Positions 34,361 through 43,234 of a stretch of DNA of 64,000 nucleotides are shown here, one piece after another. Source of the stretch: Bog-473 sp963834405 (GTDB lineage Bacteria > Actinomycetota > Acidimicrobiia > Acidimicrobiales > RAAP-2); the NCBI GenBank assembly GCA_963834405.1, contig CAWIBX010000005.1, positions 496,001 through 560,000 on the forward strand. Direction: 5' to 3'. Below the pieces are notes generated by a model, which was given only the letters and a program-made list of their open reading frames with translations, made no database searches and was not told where the DNA came from. Both the position numbers and the translations under genes were made by a program. The first letter of the stretch is position 1; each line of letters begins with the position of its first letter.

Positions 34361-34578
34361 GGCGGCTTCGTCCTCCCGCCCAGCACCCGGAGCACGAACC
34401 GCCCAGCCCGTCCCGGTGGCTTGGCCCGCTCGGACGCGTGCGCCTCGGCCTCCTTGTCCCTCGTGAGCGGCCCGCCCATGCGCCAGTAGCGGGTGCCTCC
34501 CCTCGGCATGGGGGTGTACTTGGGGACCGGCGGGAGCTTCTTCGGAGGCTTCCGTGGCTTGTTCCTCTTGGCGGCCAC
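34354..34578 (-). CDS. Small basic protein of unknown function
   Basis: A 74-residue, strongly basic, Pro/Lys/Arg-rich protein (AAKRNKPRKPPKKLPPVPKY) with a central PRGGTRYWRMGGPLTRD. The third codon positions are almost all G or C, which supports coding. Before the GTG start at 34578 a CAGAAT hexamer lies seven bases upstream, consistent with a leaderless transcript. The composition suggests nucleic-acid or ribosome binding, but no family is recognised. Confidence 0.5.
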   Translation of the reverse strand: MAAKRNKPRKPPKKLPPVPKYTPMPRGGTRYWRMGGPLTRDKEAEAHASERAKPPGRAGRFVLRVLGGRTKPPQ

Positions 34579-34675
34579 TCGGCCAATTCTGCCGGACCGG
34601 AGCACTCTGCGGTCGCCGAGAACCGTGACGCGCCCTGCAGCGCACATGGCACGTGTCTGGTGGACTGGGTGACCG

Positions 34676-35809
34676 ATGGAGTCGACGTCGCTGTTGGTCG
34701 TGGGTGCGGGACCGTACGGCTTGGCCGTCGCGGCGCGGGCACTCGAATGCGGGATCGACCAGGTGATCGTCGGCCGTCCGTTGGGCTTCTGGACGGACCA
34801 CATGCCCGCAGGCATGTACCTTCGGTCGGGCACCGATTGGCATCTCGATGCGGCCGGAATCCACACCTTCGAGGCATTCGTCGAGGAGCGGGCACTCTCC
34901 GCGGCCGAGCTGGACCCGATCCCGATCAGCGTCTTCCTCGAGTACGCGGCGTGGTTCCAGCACCAGAAGCAGGTCACCGTTCGAGAACACCTCGTAACGG
35001 TCCTGGAGCGCGGTGAGGCAGGCTTTGTCGCGTCACTCGAAGACGGGTCGCAGATCCGCGCGGACGTCGTCGTGGCGGCACCGGGAAACGGGTACTTCGC
35101 GTACCTTCCGGAATGGGCCGCGGAACTGCCCGAGGGTGTGGGGGCGCACACGTGCGACCTCGTTCGGTTCGAGGAGACCGCCGGCCAACGCGTCTTGATC
35201 GTCGGCGGACGCCAGAGTGCCTATGAATGGGCCGCCCTTCTCGGTGAGAGCGGCGCCGAACGGGTCGACATCGTCCACCGCCATGCGGTGCCCCGATTCG
35301 AGCGCGTGAGCTGGAAATTCGTCGACGACTACATAGACGCCACCCTCAGGATTCCGGGGTGGTGGCGCTCTCTGCCGCGCGCCGACCAGGACGCGATCGC
35401 CCGGAGGTTCTGGGAGGTCGGTCGTTTGACACTCGAGTGGTGGCTCACGCCCCGCCTGGCGGGTGACCGGTTCCACATCTGGCCGCACGCACAGGTCGTC
35501 GGAGTCGCCCCGGGGGCCGAGGCGACGGTCGTGACGCTCTCGACCGGGGAACACCTCAGCGTGGACCGAGTGATCTTCGCCACCGGGTACAAGGCCGAAA
35601 TGGCGAACGTCCCCTACCTGCGATCCCTCATGCCGGGCATCGACGTTCTCGAAGGGTCTCCGGCGCTCGATGAGACCCTGCAGTCGTCCGTTGCGGGGCT
35701 GTACGTTCCAGGCTTCGCGGCCTCCCGCGACTTCGGTCCCTTTTTCGGATTCACGAAGGCGTGCCCCGCGGCGGCAACGATCATCGTGGATGCCTTGCAA
35801 CGCGCCTGA
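34676..35809 (+). CDS. FAD/NAD(P)-binding flavoprotein monooxygenase-like
   Basis: A 377-residue two-dinucleotide-binding flavoprotein. The FAD motif is LLVVGAGPYGLAVAARA and the NAD(P) motif is VLIVGGRQSAYEWAALL. A final FATGYKAEM matches the FMO/lysine-hydroxylase-like ATG motif. It belongs to the group with flavin monooxygenases and thioredoxin-reductase-like oxidases. Its base composition is slightly lower in GC than its neighbours, with more A/T at third positions, so transfer is possible. ATG 34676 has only a weak ribosome site. The substrate is unknown. Confidence 0.85.
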   Translation: MESTSLLVVGAGPYGLAVAARALECGIDQVIVGRPLGFWTDHMPAGMYLRSGTDWHLDAAGIHTFEAFVEERALSAAELDPIPISVFLEYAAWFQHQKQVTVREHLVTVLERGEAGFVASLEDGSQIRADVVVAAPGNGYFAYLPEWAAELPEGVGAHTCDLVRFEETAGQRVLIVGGRQSAYEWAALLGESGAERVDIVHRHAVPRFERVSWKFVDDYIDATLRIPGWWRSLPRADQDAIARRFWEVGRLTLEWWLTPRLAGDRFHIWPHAQVVGVAPGAEATVVTLSTGEHLSVDRVIFATGYKAEMANVPYLRSLMPGIDVLEGSPALDETLQSSVAGLYVPGFAASRDFGPFFGFTKACPAAATIIVDALQRA

Positions 35810-35846
35810 CGGGTGACGTCTCGGCCCGCGTCCGTTTCGCCGCAGG

Positions 35847-36323
35847 TCAGCGCGGCACCGCGAAGAGGCCTTCGGCCGGCCGGTCCTCGTCGAGGACGAA
35901 GATGGTCTGGGTGTCCCGCACTCGGGGGGAGCCGTGCAGTCGCACCAGCACGACGTCGCGCAGGGCCACCACGTCGGGCACCCTGACGAGCAGCACCATG
36001 TCGAAGCCCCCGCTGGTGAACGCCAGGTATTCGAGTCCCGGCAGCGACTTCAGCTCGTCGCGGACTTCTTGCCAGCTGTTCTGCTCGACGTTGACGAGGA
36101 TCAGCGCCGTGATGGGGAGTCCCACCTTGGCCGGGTCGACCAGGGCGCTGAAGCCGCGGATCACACCCGTGTCGCACAACCGCTTGAAGCGGCCGTACGC
36201 CGTCGCCCGCGAGACGTTGGCGCGTTCGGCCAACGCGTTGACGGACAGGCGTCCGTCGGCGAGGAGCGCGCGGACCATGACGCGGTCGATCTCGTCGAGG
36301 TCGGACTGGGACAGATCGTCCAC
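35847..36323 (-). CDS. Lrp/AsnC family transcriptional regulator
   Basis: A 158-residue Lrp/AsnC regulator. The winged helix-turn-helix is LSVNALAERANVSRATAYGRFKRL, followed by the RAM/ligand domain (PITALILVNVEQNSWQEVRDEL, GGFDMVLLVRV). GTG 36323 was chosen because GAGGAGG lies eight bases upstream. It is divergent from the phenylalanine/tyrosine degradation operon and is the obvious candidate for its control, probably with an aromatic amino acid or product as ligand. That is inference from position and family. Confidence 0.9.
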   Translation of the reverse strand: MDDLSQSDLDEIDRVMVRALLADGRLSVNALAERANVSRATAYGRFKRLCDTGVIRGFSALVDPAKVGLPITALILVNVEQNSWQEVRDELKSLPGLEYLAFTSGGFDMVLLVRVPDVVALRDVVLVRLHGSPRVRDTQTIFVLDEDRPAEGLFAVPR

Positions 36324-36451
36324 CGGGGTGCCTCCTCGGAGCTGCTGTCTGTACAAATCGTCATAATAACAGCCCGACTTTGGACCATCTGTGCAGAATC
36401 AGACAGAAAACCTGGATATTTGGTCGGTCTCGGCGCAGAATTAGACGCAGA
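36324..36451. promoter_or_regulatory. Divergent control region, Lrp regulator and phhA operon
   Basis: Locally AT-rich. It holds a TATTAT -10-like hexamer for the regulator (minus strand, about 36363-36368). An inverted pair CTGTCTG (36345) and CAGACAG (36400) is present. GCAGAAT occurs three times, at 36393, 36435 and 36447, the last overlapping the phhA start codon. These are candidate Lrp sites. Confidence 0.45.
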
Positions 36452-37339
36452 ATGCTTGCCACGTTCGAGCTCCCGTCCGACCACCCCGGGTTCTCCGACC
36501 CCGGGTACCGCGCCCGGCGGGAGCGCATCGCCGCCGTCGGTGCCGCCTACCGGCCGGGTGATCCGATTCCCGACGTCGCCTACACGCCCGAGGAGGACGA
36601 GGTGTGGCGGATCGTGTCGAGCGAGCTCGCCGTGAAGCACTACTCGCGGGCGTGCCGCGCCTACCTGACGGCGGCCGCACGCCTGGACCTCCCCTGCGAA
36701 CGGGTGCCGCAACTGCGCGAGGTCGACGAGCGCGTGCACGGCCTCACCGGGTTCCACCTGCGTCCCGTGCCGGGTCTGGTCCCGACCCGCCAGTTCTACA
36801 GAGCGCTGGCCGAGCGGACGTTCTTGTCGACGCAGTACGTCCGTCACCACTCCGTCCCCTTCTACACACCGGAGCCCGATCTCGTGCACGAGATCATCGG
36901 ACACGCCAACATGCTGGCCTCGGACAGCCTGGCCCGGCTCTACGTCGAGGCCGGCGCAGCGTCGCGCCGCACGTCGAGTCCCGAGGCCCTCGAGTTCTTC
37001 TCCCGCGTGTTCTGGTTCACGCTCGAGTTCGGGGTGGTCGAGGAGGCGGGCGACCTCAAGGCCTACGGCGCCGGCCTGCTCTCGAGTTACGGCGAGCTCG
37101 ACGAGTTCCGGCAGGCCGAAGTCCGCGACTGGGACCTCATCGCCATGGGGACCCGCGACTACGACATCACGCACTACCAGCCCATGCTGTTCGCGGCGCG
37201 TTCGTACGAGCGGCTCGTCCGCGACCTCGGCGAGTTCTTCCGCTCCTACGACGAGGAGTGGTACTCGTCCCACGTCCGTACCCGCCGGCCCCGCGGCCGG
37301 CACAGCTGGGGACGGCGAGCCCGGAGCGCAACGACATGA
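36452..37339 (+). CDS. phhA: Phenylalanine 4-monooxygenase
   Basis: A 295-residue aromatic amino acid hydroxylase that makes tyrosine from phenylalanine using tetrahydropterin, O2 and iron. The iron site is VHEIIGHANMLAS with the two histidines, and the later FFSRVFWFTLEFGVVEEAG gives the third ligand (Glu). The length fits bacterial single-domain forms. No strong ribosome site is visible before the ATG. It is first in a three-gene operon, with its stop overlapping the hppD start (ATGA). Confidence 0.95.
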   Translation: MLATFELPSDHPGFSDPGYRARRERIAAVGAAYRPGDPIPDVAYTPEEDEVWRIVSSELAVKHYSRACRAYLTAAARLDLPCERVPQLREVDERVHGLTGFHLRPVPGLVPTRQFYRALAERTFLSTQYVRHHSVPFYTPEPDLVHEIIGHANMLASDSLARLYVEAGAASRRTSSPEALEFFSRVFWFTLEFGVVEEAGDLKAYGAGLLSSYGELDEFRQAEVRDWDLIAMGTRDYDITHYQPMLFAARSYERLVRDLGEFFRSYDEEWYSSHVRTRRPRGRHSWGRRARSATT

Positions 37340-38475
37340 CGGCCGTGCAGGCGACCACCGTGGCGAGCGGCCACGACGCCGCTCCCGCGTCCCGGCTGCT
37401 CGGCTGGGACTGTCTCGAACTCTGGGTCGGGAACGCGCGCACGACGGCGGGGTTCTTCATGTCCGCGTTCGGCTTCTCGTGTACGGCCTCTGCGGGGCCG
37501 GAGTCCGGTGTGCGGGACAAGGCGAGCTACGTCCTGGAACAGGGGGACATCCGCCTGGTCGTGTCGGCGGCCCTGGTGGCGGACTCCCCCATCGCCGCCC
37601 ACGTGCGCGCCCACGGCGACGGGGTCCACGACCTGGCCTGGCTGGTCGATGACGCACCCGCGGCCTACCGTTCGGCCGTGGGACGCGGCGCGACGCCCGT
37701 CCGGGCGCCCTGGGAGGAGGAAGACGATCAGGGCGTCCTGGCGCTGGCGCAGATCGGGACCTACGGACACACAGTGCACACGTTTGTCGACCGGAGCCGG
37801 TACGTAGGACCACGTCTCGAGCCCGGCTATGACACGGTGCACCTGCCGAAGGCGCCGGTGGGACCGCCCGTCGGCCTGCGCGCCATCGATCACGTGGTGG
37901 GCAACGTGGAACAGGGCCGTCTCGACGATTGGGTGCGCTACTACGAGCAGGTGCTCGGATTCTCACCGATCCAACACTTCTCGGAGGGGCAGATCGCCAC
38001 CGAGTACTCCGCCCTCGCCTCCACCGTGGTGGGGGACGGCAAAGGCATCGTCATGCCGATCAACGAGCCCGCCGCCGGCCGCCGCAAGAGTCAGATTCAG
38101 GAATACCTCGAGGCCTACGACGGACCGGGGGTGCAGCACATCGCGCTGGCGACCGACGACATCGTTGCGACCGTCGACGCGCTGGTCGCGCGCGGCGTCC
38201 GCTTCCTGGAGGTGCCGCCCGTCTACTACGACGAGGCCCGTCGGCGGCTCGACGGAGTGGACCTGCCGTGGCCGGAGCTCGAGCGTCTGGGGATCCTGGT
38301 CGATCGTGACGCCGGAGGCCACCTGCTGCAGATCTTCACCGAGACCATCACCGACCGGCCGGCCATCTTCTTCGAGATCATCGAGCGTCGCGGCGCCCGC
38401 GGCTTCGGCGAAGGCAATTTCAAGGCGCTCTTCGAGGCCATAGAGCGGGACCAGGCCCGTAGAGGCAACCTTTGA
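37336..38475 (+). CDS. hppD: 4-hydroxyphenylpyruvate dioxygenase
   Basis: A 379-residue two-domain vicinal-oxygen-chelate dioxygenase converting 4-hydroxyphenylpyruvate to homogentisate. Iron ligands are in IDHVVGNVEQG (His), VQHIALATDDI (His) and the terminal IFFEIIERRGARGFGEGNFKALFEAIE (Glu), which is the diagnostic C-terminus. It is translationally coupled to phhA and followed by hmgA after 25 bases. No aromatic aminotransferase gene is nearby, so that step must be encoded elsewhere. Confidence 0.96.
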   Translation: MTAVQATTVASGHDAAPASRLLGWDCLELWVGNARTTAGFFMSAFGFSCTASAGPESGVRDKASYVLEQGDIRLVVSAALVADSPIAAHVRAHGDGVHDLAWLVDDAPAAYRSAVGRGATPVRAPWEEEDDQGVLALAQIGTYGHTVHTFVDRSRYVGPRLEPGYDTVHLPKAPVGPPVGLRAIDHVVGNVEQGRLDDWVRYYEQVLGFSPIQHFSEGQIATEYSALASTVVGDGKGIVMPINEPAAGRRKSQIQEYLEAYDGPGVQHIALATDDIVATVDALVARGVRFLEVPPVYYDEARRRLDGVDLPWPELERLGILVDRDAGGHLLQIFTETITDRPAIFFEIIERRGARGFGEGNFKALFEAIERDQARRGNL

Positions 38476-38500
38476 GCACTGCGTAGGAGGAGGTCCCACC

Positions 38501-39661
38501 GTGCCCTTCTACCGCCGGGTCGGCGACGTGCCCCCCAAGCGCCACCTGCGGGTGGATCAACCGGGAGGTGGATACCTCCACGAGGAGCTGTTGGGGATGG
38601 ACGGCTTCTCCCAGGAGTCCGCGCTGCTCTACCACCGTCATTCGCCCAGTGCCATCGTCGCCGCCGAGGCGGTGCCGCGCCGGCCTGCGTGCTTCACCCC
38701 GGACCTGCCGCTGGTACCGCGGCATCTGCGCACCGGGATGCTCGAACGCGGGGGCGACCCCGTCCTTGGACGCACGCCACTGCTCGGGAACGCGGAGCTG
38801 ACGGTGTCGTGGGTGTCGGCGGACGCCGACAGTGAGATCTATCGCAACGCCTGCGGCGACGAGCTTGTGTACGTCCACCGGGGCACGGCGTCCCTCCACA
38901 GCCTCTTCGGGGCCCTGGACGCGCAGCCGGGGGACTATGTGGTCATCCCGGCCGGGACGACCCACCAGTGGCGGCTCGGCGCCGACGGGCTGGGCGCCCT
39001 GGTCATTGAGGCGACCGGCCACGTCACCGTCCCGTCCCGGTACCTGTCAGCACGCGGGCAGCTGCTCGAGGGTGCCCCCTTCTCCGAGCGCGACCTTCGG
39101 GGTCCCGAGTCACCGCGCACCGAAGAGGGCACCGACGTCCCGATCCTGGTGCGGACCCACGCCGGACTGAGCCGGCACGTGCACGCGCACCACCCCTTCG
39201 ACGTCGTGGGCTGGGACGGCTGCCTCTACCCCTACGCGTTGTCCATTTTCGATTTCGAGCCCATCGTCGGGGCCATCCATCAGCCGCCCCCCGTGCACCA
39301 GACGTTCGCAGGACCGAACTTCACCGTGTGCTCGTTCGTCCCCCGCCCCTTTGACTTCCACCCCCGTGCCATCAAGGTGCCCTACCACCATTCCAACGTC
39401 GACACCGACGAGGTCATCTTCTACGCCGACGGTGACTTCATGAGCCGGGCCGATGCGGGCATAGGGGCCGGGTCCATCTCCATGCATCCGGCCGGCTTCG
39501 TCCACGGCCCGCAACCCGGAAGTGTCGAGCGTGCGGTGGACGCAACGGGGACCGAGGAGGTTGCCGTCATGATCGACGCCTTCGGCCGCCTCGGGCTCAG
39601 CGACGACGCCAGACGCATCGCCGACCCCGACTACCCCCGCTCATGGGCGCGGGAAGGCTGA
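38501..39661 (+). CDS. hmgA: Homogentisate 1,2-dioxygenase
   Basis: A 386-residue cupin-fold ring-cleavage dioxygenase giving maleylacetoacetate from homogentisate. It shows ELVYVHRGTASLHSLFG and VIPAGTTHQWRL in the first cupin. HHSNVDTDEVIFYADGDFMS and SISMHPAGFVHGPQPG supply iron-binding residues in the second. GTG 38501 follows GGAGGAGG. It closes the phhA-hppD-hmgA operon; maleylacetoacetate isomerase and fumarylacetoacetase are not in the window. Confidence 0.95.
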   Translation: MPFYRRVGDVPPKRHLRVDQPGGGYLHEELLGMDGFSQESALLYHRHSPSAIVAAEAVPRRPACFTPDLPLVPRHLRTGMLERGGDPVLGRTPLLGNAELTVSWVSADADSEIYRNACGDELVYVHRGTASLHSLFGALDAQPGDYVVIPAGTTHQWRLGADGLGALVIEATGHVTVPSRYLSARGQLLEGAPFSERDLRGPESPRTEEGTDVPILVRTHAGLSRHVHAHHPFDVVGWDGCLYPYALSIFDFEPIVGAIHQPPPVHQTFAGPNFTVCSFVPRPFDFHPRAIKVPYHHSNVDTDEVIFYADGDFMSRADAGIGAGSISMHPAGFVHGPQPGSVERAVDATGTEEVAVMIDAFGRLGLSDDARRIADPDYPRSWAREG

Positions 39662-39722
39662 TCGGTACTGTCCTGTCGTTATCACGTGTCCACCGCCATG
39701 CGCAGCACCGGGCCGCGGTCGC

Positions 39723-40391
39723 TCACTCGCCGGCCAGGTGTGCCGTGTCGTTGAACCCGCGCACGATCCAGCGCTCCGGCGCCACGATCAGCTTCGAGAT
39801 GGACGCGTTGTCGACGCTGAGGAAGGCGAAGGGCTCGGCGCCGCTGGCCTGGGCCAGGAGCTCGCCGATGGCGGCGCCGTGGCTGAACACCAGCACGCGC
39901 CCGCCCGGGTGCGTGGCCACGATCCGCTCGACCGCCGCCCGCAGGCGCCCGCCGAACACGTCCCGCGACTCTGCGCCCGGCACGAGGTCCCAGCGCTGCT
40001 CCCGCATCACCTGCTGGAAGACCGGGTCGCCGTCGGCCCCCTTCTGCCGGAGCAGACCGCCCTCCCATTCGCCGAGGAACACCTCGCGCAGGTCGGCGTC
40101 GACGACGGGGGTGAGCCCCGTGCGCTCCACCAAGGGCGCCGCGGTCTGGGACGTGCGGCGCAGCGTGCTCACGAAGAGCCCGTCGAACGGCTCGCGGGCG
40201 AGGCGCAGTGCGAGCTGCTCGGCCTGACGGTGCCCCACCTCCGAGAGCGGCGGGTCACCCTGGCCCTCGACGAGCTCGAACGCCCCGCCCTCGACCGAGT
40301 CGGCGGAGGCGCCGTGACGGATCAGCAGCAGCTCGGTCGCGCCGGGCGGCGGCGCGTAGGGCCGTTGGCTGAAGGAACGGGGCGTGGCCAC
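39723..40391 (-). CDS. Histidine phosphatase family protein
   Basis: A 222-residue phosphoglycerate-mutase-like phosphatase. The catalytic histidine is in LLLIRHGAS, with a second in VLVFSHGAAIGELL and the acidic proton donor in LREVFLGEWEGG. The GTG start at 40391 lacks a ribosome site but has TACACT eight bases upstream (40400-40405), so it is probably leaderless. The substrate is unknown. It converges on hmgA. Confidence 0.9.
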   Translation of the reverse strand: MATPRSFSQRPYAPPPGATELLLIRHGASADSVEGGAFELVEGQGDPPLSEVGHRQAEQLALRLAREPFDGLFVSTLRRTSQTAAPLVERTGLTPVVDADLREVFLGEWEGGLLRQKGADGDPVFQQVMREQRWDLVPGAESRDVFGGRLRAAVERIVATHPGGRVLVFSHGAAIGELLAQASGAEPFAFLSVDNASISKLIVAPERWIVRGFNDTAHLAGE

Positions 40392-40399
40392 GGGGGCCG

Positions 40400-40405
40400 A
40401 GTGTA
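40400..40405 (-). promoter_or_regulatory. Candidate -10 hexamer for leaderless phosphatase gene
   Basis: TACACT on the minus strand, eight bases before the GTG at 40391. Confidence 0.45.
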
Positions 40406-40448
40406 GGGAGGATCGGCTCGGCGCCTCGTGAGGCGCCGCCGTCGAGCG

Positions 40449-41120
40449 TCAGCGCGCCGGCGGCAGTTCCGGGGGTTCGTGGTCGTCGTCCACGACCTCG
40501 ACGTCAATGACGTCGCCGTCGTGGCGGGCGGCTCCGGCCCCAGGCCCGGGCCGGGCCCCGGGGCCCCACTGGTTCGGCGGGATCCCGCCGCTGCTGAAGA
40601 AGGTGAACATGCCGCCCGGTCCCTGCGACACGTGGAACTGCAGGGGCCGGCCCGCGTCGGGACCGAGGGCGGCCCACAGCGGCTGCGCGCGCCGGTGCAC
40701 CACGTAGTACTGCACGGCCAGCGTGAGGCCGAGATACAGCAGGAAGCTCGCGCCCTCGAGACCGCGGGCGCCGCCGTAGTCGTCGGCCGCGAAGTGCAGG
40801 ATCAGAGACACCAGCCACAGCGCCATGGTGACGGTCGTCCCCTGGCGCACCACCCAGTTGTGGTTCGCCCAGACGCGCATAGAGAGCCCGCGCAGCGCGC
40901 CCACGCCCACCGCGCCGACCAGCAGCGCGCCGAGGACCCAGGCCCATGCGTTGCCGGTCACGTGGTGGTCGCCCGCGTACACGACCATCTCGAACAGCCC
41001 GATCACCCCGAGGACGATGGGCAGGCGCGCCCGGAACACGCGGGGGACAGGGCGGACCCGGACCTGGCGCAAGAGCACCAGGATCAGGACGATCACCCCG
41101 AGCGCGTAGGACACGACCAT
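40449..41120 (-). CDS. Multi-pass membrane protein, function unknown
   Basis: A 223-residue protein with about five hydrophobic segments in the first 150 residues. The acidic, Gly/Pro-rich cytoplasmic tail ends VIDVEVVDDDHEPPELPPAR. The RQVRVRPVPRVFRARLP segment after the first helix recalls CcdC/DUF1453 membrane proteins; this is a weak resemblance. ATG 41120 is preceded at seven bases by TAGGGT, suggesting a leaderless transcript; an in-frame GTG lies at 41129. Confidence 0.6.
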   Translation of the reverse strand: MVVSYALGVIVLILVLLRQVRVRPVPRVFRARLPIVLGVIGLFEMVVYAGDHHVTGNAWAWVLGALLVGAVGVGALRGLSMRVWANHNWVVRQGTTVTMALWLVSLILHFAADDYGGARGLEGASFLLYLGLTLAVQYYVVHRRAQPLWAALGPDAGRPLQFHVSQGPGGMFTFFSSGGIPPNQWGPGARPGPGAGAARHDGDVIDVEVVDDDHEPPELPPAR

Positions 41121-41127
41121 CGGATCC

Positions 41128-41133
41128 ACCCTA
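41128..41133 (-). promoter_or_regulatory. Candidate -10 hexamer for leaderless membrane protein gene
   Basis: TAGGGT on the minus strand, exactly seven bases before the ATG at 41120. Confidence 0.45.
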
Positions 41134-41147
41134 CGGCCGGGCGCCCC

Positions 41148-42131
41148 TCAGCGGTTCAGTAGGGGCCCCACCTCGGACCCGAAGCGGGCCGTCTGGTCGC
41201 ACCACTCCTCGGCCGAACGGGCCATGAAGCGGACCTGGAGGTGGTTCACCCCCATCCCCACCAGCTCGTACAGCGACTGGGCGACCTGCTCGGCGGGGCC
41301 CTGGAGTACCCAGCGCGGCAGGTCCCAGCCCGAGCCGCCCGAGGTCAGGTAGAGCGGCTCCACGATGGTGCCGATGTCGAGCGGCGCCCCGCCCCGCAGC
41401 TCGTCGCGCAGTTCGCGCAGGCGGGCGATCTGGCCCGGCAGGTCGCGTCGCGGCGTCCCCTGCGGGAGCCACCCGTCGCCGAACGCGGCGGTGCGGCGCA
41501 GCGCGGCCGGCGACGAGCCACCGATCCAGATCGGGGGCCGGGGCGTGCGGGCCGGCCGCGGGCGCAGGCCCATGTCGCGGGCGGGGAAGCGCGGCCCGGG
41601 CAGCTCGGGGAACTCCTCGGTGAAGCAGCGGGCGAGGGCGGAGACCGCCTCGTCGGTGTGGCGGCCGCGTTCCTCGAAGTCCCCTGTGAAGAGCTCGTAC
41701 TCCTCGGGCACATGGCCGGCCCCGACGCCGACGATGACGCGGCCGCCCGAGAGCAGGTCGAGCGTCGAGAGCTCCTTGGCCGCCCGCAGCGGATGCCGCT
41801 GGGCCAGGATCAGCACGTGCGACAGCAGGTGCGTCCGCGTGGTCTGCGCCGCCAGCCACGCCAGCGTCGCCGTCGTGTCGTACCAGGTCGTGCTCATGGC
41901 GTCGGCCAGGCGGCGCGGGATAGCGGTGTGGTCGCACACCCCCACGTAGAAGAACCCTGCATCGTCGGCCACGCGGGCCACTCGGGCCAGCTCCTCGGGC
42001 CCGGCGCGTGTCTCCCAGTCGGCGACGTAGAGGGTCGACTGCGACTGAATGGGCAGCTGCATGCCGTAGACCACGCGGCCCTCGGGGACGGCCCGCACCA
42101 CGTCGGCGGGAATGAGGTCGGGATCGGTCAC
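41148..42131 (-). CDS. LLM-class F420-dependent oxidoreductase
   Basis: A 327-residue luciferase-like oxidoreductase. FYVGVCDHTAIPRRL, LLSHVLILAQRHPLRAAKEL, GGRVIVGVGAGHVPEEYE and PIWIGGSSPAALRRTAAFGDGWLP are typical of F420-dependent enzymes such as those acting on CoA-linked or hydroxylated substrates. GTG 42131 has GGAGC upstream. It is the last gene after the acyl-CoA dehydrogenase pair, 71 bases away, and may belong to the same unit. Confidence 0.87.
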   Translation of the reverse strand: MTDPDLIPADVVRAVPEGRVVYGMQLPIQSQSTLYVADWETRAGPEELARVARVADDAGFFYVGVCDHTAIPRRLADAMSTTWYDTTATLAWLAAQTTRTHLLSHVLILAQRHPLRAAKELSTLDLLSGGRVIVGVGAGHVPEEYELFTGDFEERGRHTDEAVSALARCFTEEFPELPGPRFPARDMGLRPRPARTPRPPIWIGGSSPAALRRTAAFGDGWLPQGTPRRDLPGQIARLRELRDELRGGAPLDIGTIVEPLYLTSGGSGWDLPRWVLQGPAEQVAQSLYELVGMGVNHLQVRFMARSAEEWCDQTARFGSEVGPLLNR

Positions 42132-42202
42132 TCGGGGTGCTCCGTTCGTGCGGGGTTGGTGGCGACGGTAGCGACGGTGGCGGCGGTGGCGTCCATCTTC
42201 GC

Positions 42203-43234
42203 TCAGGCGGCCGGGACCAACGCGGCGACCAACGACGACAGCTCGCCCTTCGTCCCGAATGTCGTGGCCAGCACGCGTGAGCGCTTCAGGTGCAGGTGGA
42301 GGGGCACCTCCCACGTGTAGCCCATGCCGCCGTGCACCTGGATGGCCGCGCGCGCGTTGGCGATCGCCGCCTCGTCCGCCAGCAGCTTGGCGCCCGCCAC
42401 GGCCCGCTGCATCCACGCGGCGGGCGTGTGGCCCGCCGCCTCCGCCTCGGCCTCCAGCACGTCGGGCGCGTCCGCCAGGCAGGCGGCCGCCTGGACCGCG
42501 GCCCGGGACACCTCGGCGCGCACGAGCATGTCGGCGCACATGTGCTTCACCGCCTGAAAGCTGCCGATGGGCTTGCCGAACTGGTGCCGCTCCTTGGCGT
42601 AGGCCACCGCGAGGTCCAGCGTCTCGGTGGCATGACCCACCTGCAGCGCCGCGGTGAGGATGCCCCCGTCGCGGAACAGCCGGCGCTCCGGGTCCTCGAG
42701 CGGCCGTCCCGCCGGGAGCTGGGACAGCTGCCACAGCGGCGTGAGCGGGTCGAGCGGCGCCGCCACGCGCTGCGCCGTCGGGGCGTCGCGGATCGTGGTC
42801 AGGAGGCTGCGCCCGCCGCCCAGGCCGCCGCCCGGCAGGTGGAAGGCGGCGTCGAGCGAAGACAGGTGCTCCACCAGCCAGGGCGGCCCGCCGTCCCCGA
42901 GGCACACCCCGACGAGCGCCCGCCCCTCCGCCGCGCCCGGAACCAGGTCTGCGGATGCGGCGAGGAAGGTGCCGACCAGGGGTCCGGGCACCAACGCCCG
43001 GCCCAGCTCTTCGAAGACCACGGCCGCGTCGGCCAGGCCGAGCCCGGTGCCGGCGGGCTCGGGCAGCGTCAGGGAGAAGACGCCGGTCTCGCCCAGGGCG
43101 GCCCAGTCGTCGGCGCCGGCGGTGCGCTCGTCGCCCTCGCGGGCGCGGATGCGTTCGAGGGGCAGCCGTCCCGCCACCATGGCCCGGATCCCCTCGGCGA
43201 GCTCGCGCTGACCGTCGCCGATGCGGAAGTCCAT
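42203..43234 (-). CDS. Acyl-CoA dehydrogenase, small/second subunit
   Basis: A 343-residue acyl-CoA dehydrogenase of the shorter actinobacterial type. Such proteins pair with a longer partner in heterotetramers, as in mycobacterial steroid side-chain FadE pairs. The FAD-binding AYAKERHQFGKPIGSFQAVKHMCADM and the C-terminal VHGGMGYTWEVPLHLHLKRS are clear, while the N-terminal half is poorly conserved. The ATG overlaps the stop of the partner gene (TGATG), so the two are coupled. The substrate is a CoA ester of unknown identity. Confidence 0.9.
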   Translation of the reverse strand: MDFRIGDGQRELAEGIRAMVAGRLPLERIRAREGDERTAGADDWAALGETGVFSLTLPEPAGTGLGLADAAVVFEELGRALVPGPLVGTFLAASADLVPGAAEGRALVGVCLGDGGPPWLVEHLSSLDAAFHLPGGGLGGGRSLLTTIRDAPTAQRVAAPLDPLTPLWQLSQLPAGRPLEDPERRLFRDGGILTAALQVGHATETLDLAVAYAKERHQFGKPIGSFQAVKHMCADMLVRAEVSRAAVQAAACLADAPDVLEAEAEAAGHTPAAWMQRAVAGAKLLADEAAIANARAAIQVHGGMGYTWEVPLHLHLKRSRVLATTFGTKGELSSLVAALVPAA

